In this document: positions 22,512 through 22,757 of the stretch, piece after piece | Position numbering within the stretch: position 1 is the stretch's first letter | Layout: each line of letters opens with the position of its first letter | Assembly: GCA_036733925.1 (NCBI GenBank) | Contig: DAIMZO010000027.1 | Coordinates: forward strand, 1 to 22,757 | Origin: UBA2897 sp036733925 | GTDB taxonomy: Bacteria; Bacillota; Negativicutes; Selenomonadales; Selenomonadaceae | DNA length: 22,757 nucleotides | Direction of reading: 5' to 3' | The notes under the pieces: model-generated | Seen by the model: only the letters and a program-made list of their open reading frames with translations | What the model was told of the DNA's origin: nothing | The model's database searches: none | Made by a program: the position numbers and the translations under genes

Positions 22512-22540
22512 TCGACTACCTCCGATTTATCTGCTATAAT
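22512..22540 (+). promoter_or_regulatory. Candidate plus-strand promoter opposing the small ORFs
   Basis: TCGACT (22512-22517), a 17-base spacer and perfect TATAAT (22535-22540) preceded by TGC. No plus-strand gene follows. The transcript would be antisense to the small gene at 22594-22731. It may be chance. Confidence 0.35.
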
Positions 22541-22593
22541 GGTAGCCAAACAAGAGGGCTCGCGTCCTCCTGCTTGTCAAGGGCTTCGAAAAC

Positions 22594-22731
22594 TTACATA
22601 CGTTTGCGGCGTTTCGGTTTTCGCGGCTCTTTCTGTTTTGTTCTGCCGTCTGGCGGCTTCTGGAAAATCGCTATCGCGATGGTGACCAGCAAGCTTAACA
22701 ACCATTCGACGTCATCCTTATCGACGTTCAA
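22594..22731 (-). CDS. Tiny hydrophobic peptide with a strongly basic tail (possibly 5'-partial)
   Basis: A 45-residue frame from TTG at 22731: an acidic N-terminus (NVDKDDVEW), one hydrophobic segment (LLSLLVTIAIAIF) and a very basic C-terminus (KQKEPRKPKRRKRM). GAGGGTGG lies about 5 bases before the TTG. The frame has no stop up to the window edge, so the true start may be upstream or outside. The layout resembles small single-pass membrane peptides, including type I toxins and phage lysis-related peptides, but no homologue is recognised. It precedes the two-segment membrane protein by 83 bases on the same strand. Confidence 0.35.
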   Translation of the reverse strand: MNVDKDDVEWLLSLLVTIAIAIFQKPPDGRTKQKEPRKPKRRKRM

Positions 22732-22757
22732 CGTAACCACCCTCTCTCTATGATTCT

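Noticed and set aside
22575..22580. A perfect TTGACA (minus strand) that could be the -35 of a promoter for the two-segment membrane protein
   Set aside because: No -10-like hexamer occurs at 16-18 bases; CCTCTT is found there.

Overview
This is a GC-rich bacterial chromosome segment with compact operons, strong AGGAGG-type ribosome binding sites and frequent TTG or GTG starts. The gene content points to the Negativicutes, probably the Selenomonadaceae (Selenomonas/Mitsuokella-like). The pointers are a Veillonella-type MmdA/MmdE/MmdC biotin enzyme set, malate dehydrogenase, a stand-alone biotin carboxylase and a bacteriohemerythrin. This placement is inference; no 16S or other marker lies in the window. 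Almost everything is ordinary core chromosome. Only the last ~0.75 kb looks accessory.

Layout. 1-3506 (minus): uvrC, a PHP-domain phosphoesterase and the 5' part of mdh, which has its own promoter. 3526-3655: overlapping divergent promoters for uvrC and accC. 3656-5074 (plus): biotin carboxylase accC and its terminator. 5076-5160 (minus): tRNA-Leu(UAG). 5246-5785 (plus): bacteriohemerythrin. 5867-8068 (minus): the carboxyltransferase mmdA, a 57-residue MmdE-like subunit and the biotin carrier mmdC. 8303-8494: rpmB. 8690-10693: tkt. 10860-16720 (minus): a probable long unit of purine-permease-like protein, secreted glucosaminidase, ABC-F ATPase, UbiB/AarF-family kinase and AroH-type chorismate mutase. 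16951-19714 (plus): DedA/TVP38-like membrane protein, Tat-exported metallophosphoesterase and a TPR-like protein. 19754-21693 (minus): FecE-like ATPase and FecCD-like permease. 21766-22757: a short HTH protein, two tiny membrane proteins and a structured non-coding stretch, probably the edge of a mobile element.

How the genes work together. AccC, MmdC, MmdA and the MmdE-like peptide could form a complete soluble biotin-dependent acyl-CoA carboxylase. The Na+-pump subunits (MmdB, MmdD) are absent from this locus. The most interesting regulatory signal is a near-identical 17-bp element before both accC (3586-3602) and mmdA (8172-8188). It has the TTAGTA-N5-TACTAA form of the FapR (malonyl-CoA-responsive) operator. 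This suggests the split carboxylase genes are co-regulated with lipid synthesis and may supply malonyl-CoA.

Other points worth a second look are a chorismate mutase with the catalytic Glu78 replaced by Gln, a hemerythrin with one iron-ligand His replaced by Glu, and a 17-bp operator-like inverted repeat at the permease promoter. At the right edge there is a speculative tiny-membrane-peptide/antisense-promoter arrangement. No CRISPR array, insertion sequence or rRNA is visible. I see no clearly undescribed multi-gene system; the best candidates for new biology are the carboxylase regulation and the right-edge small-ORF cluster.
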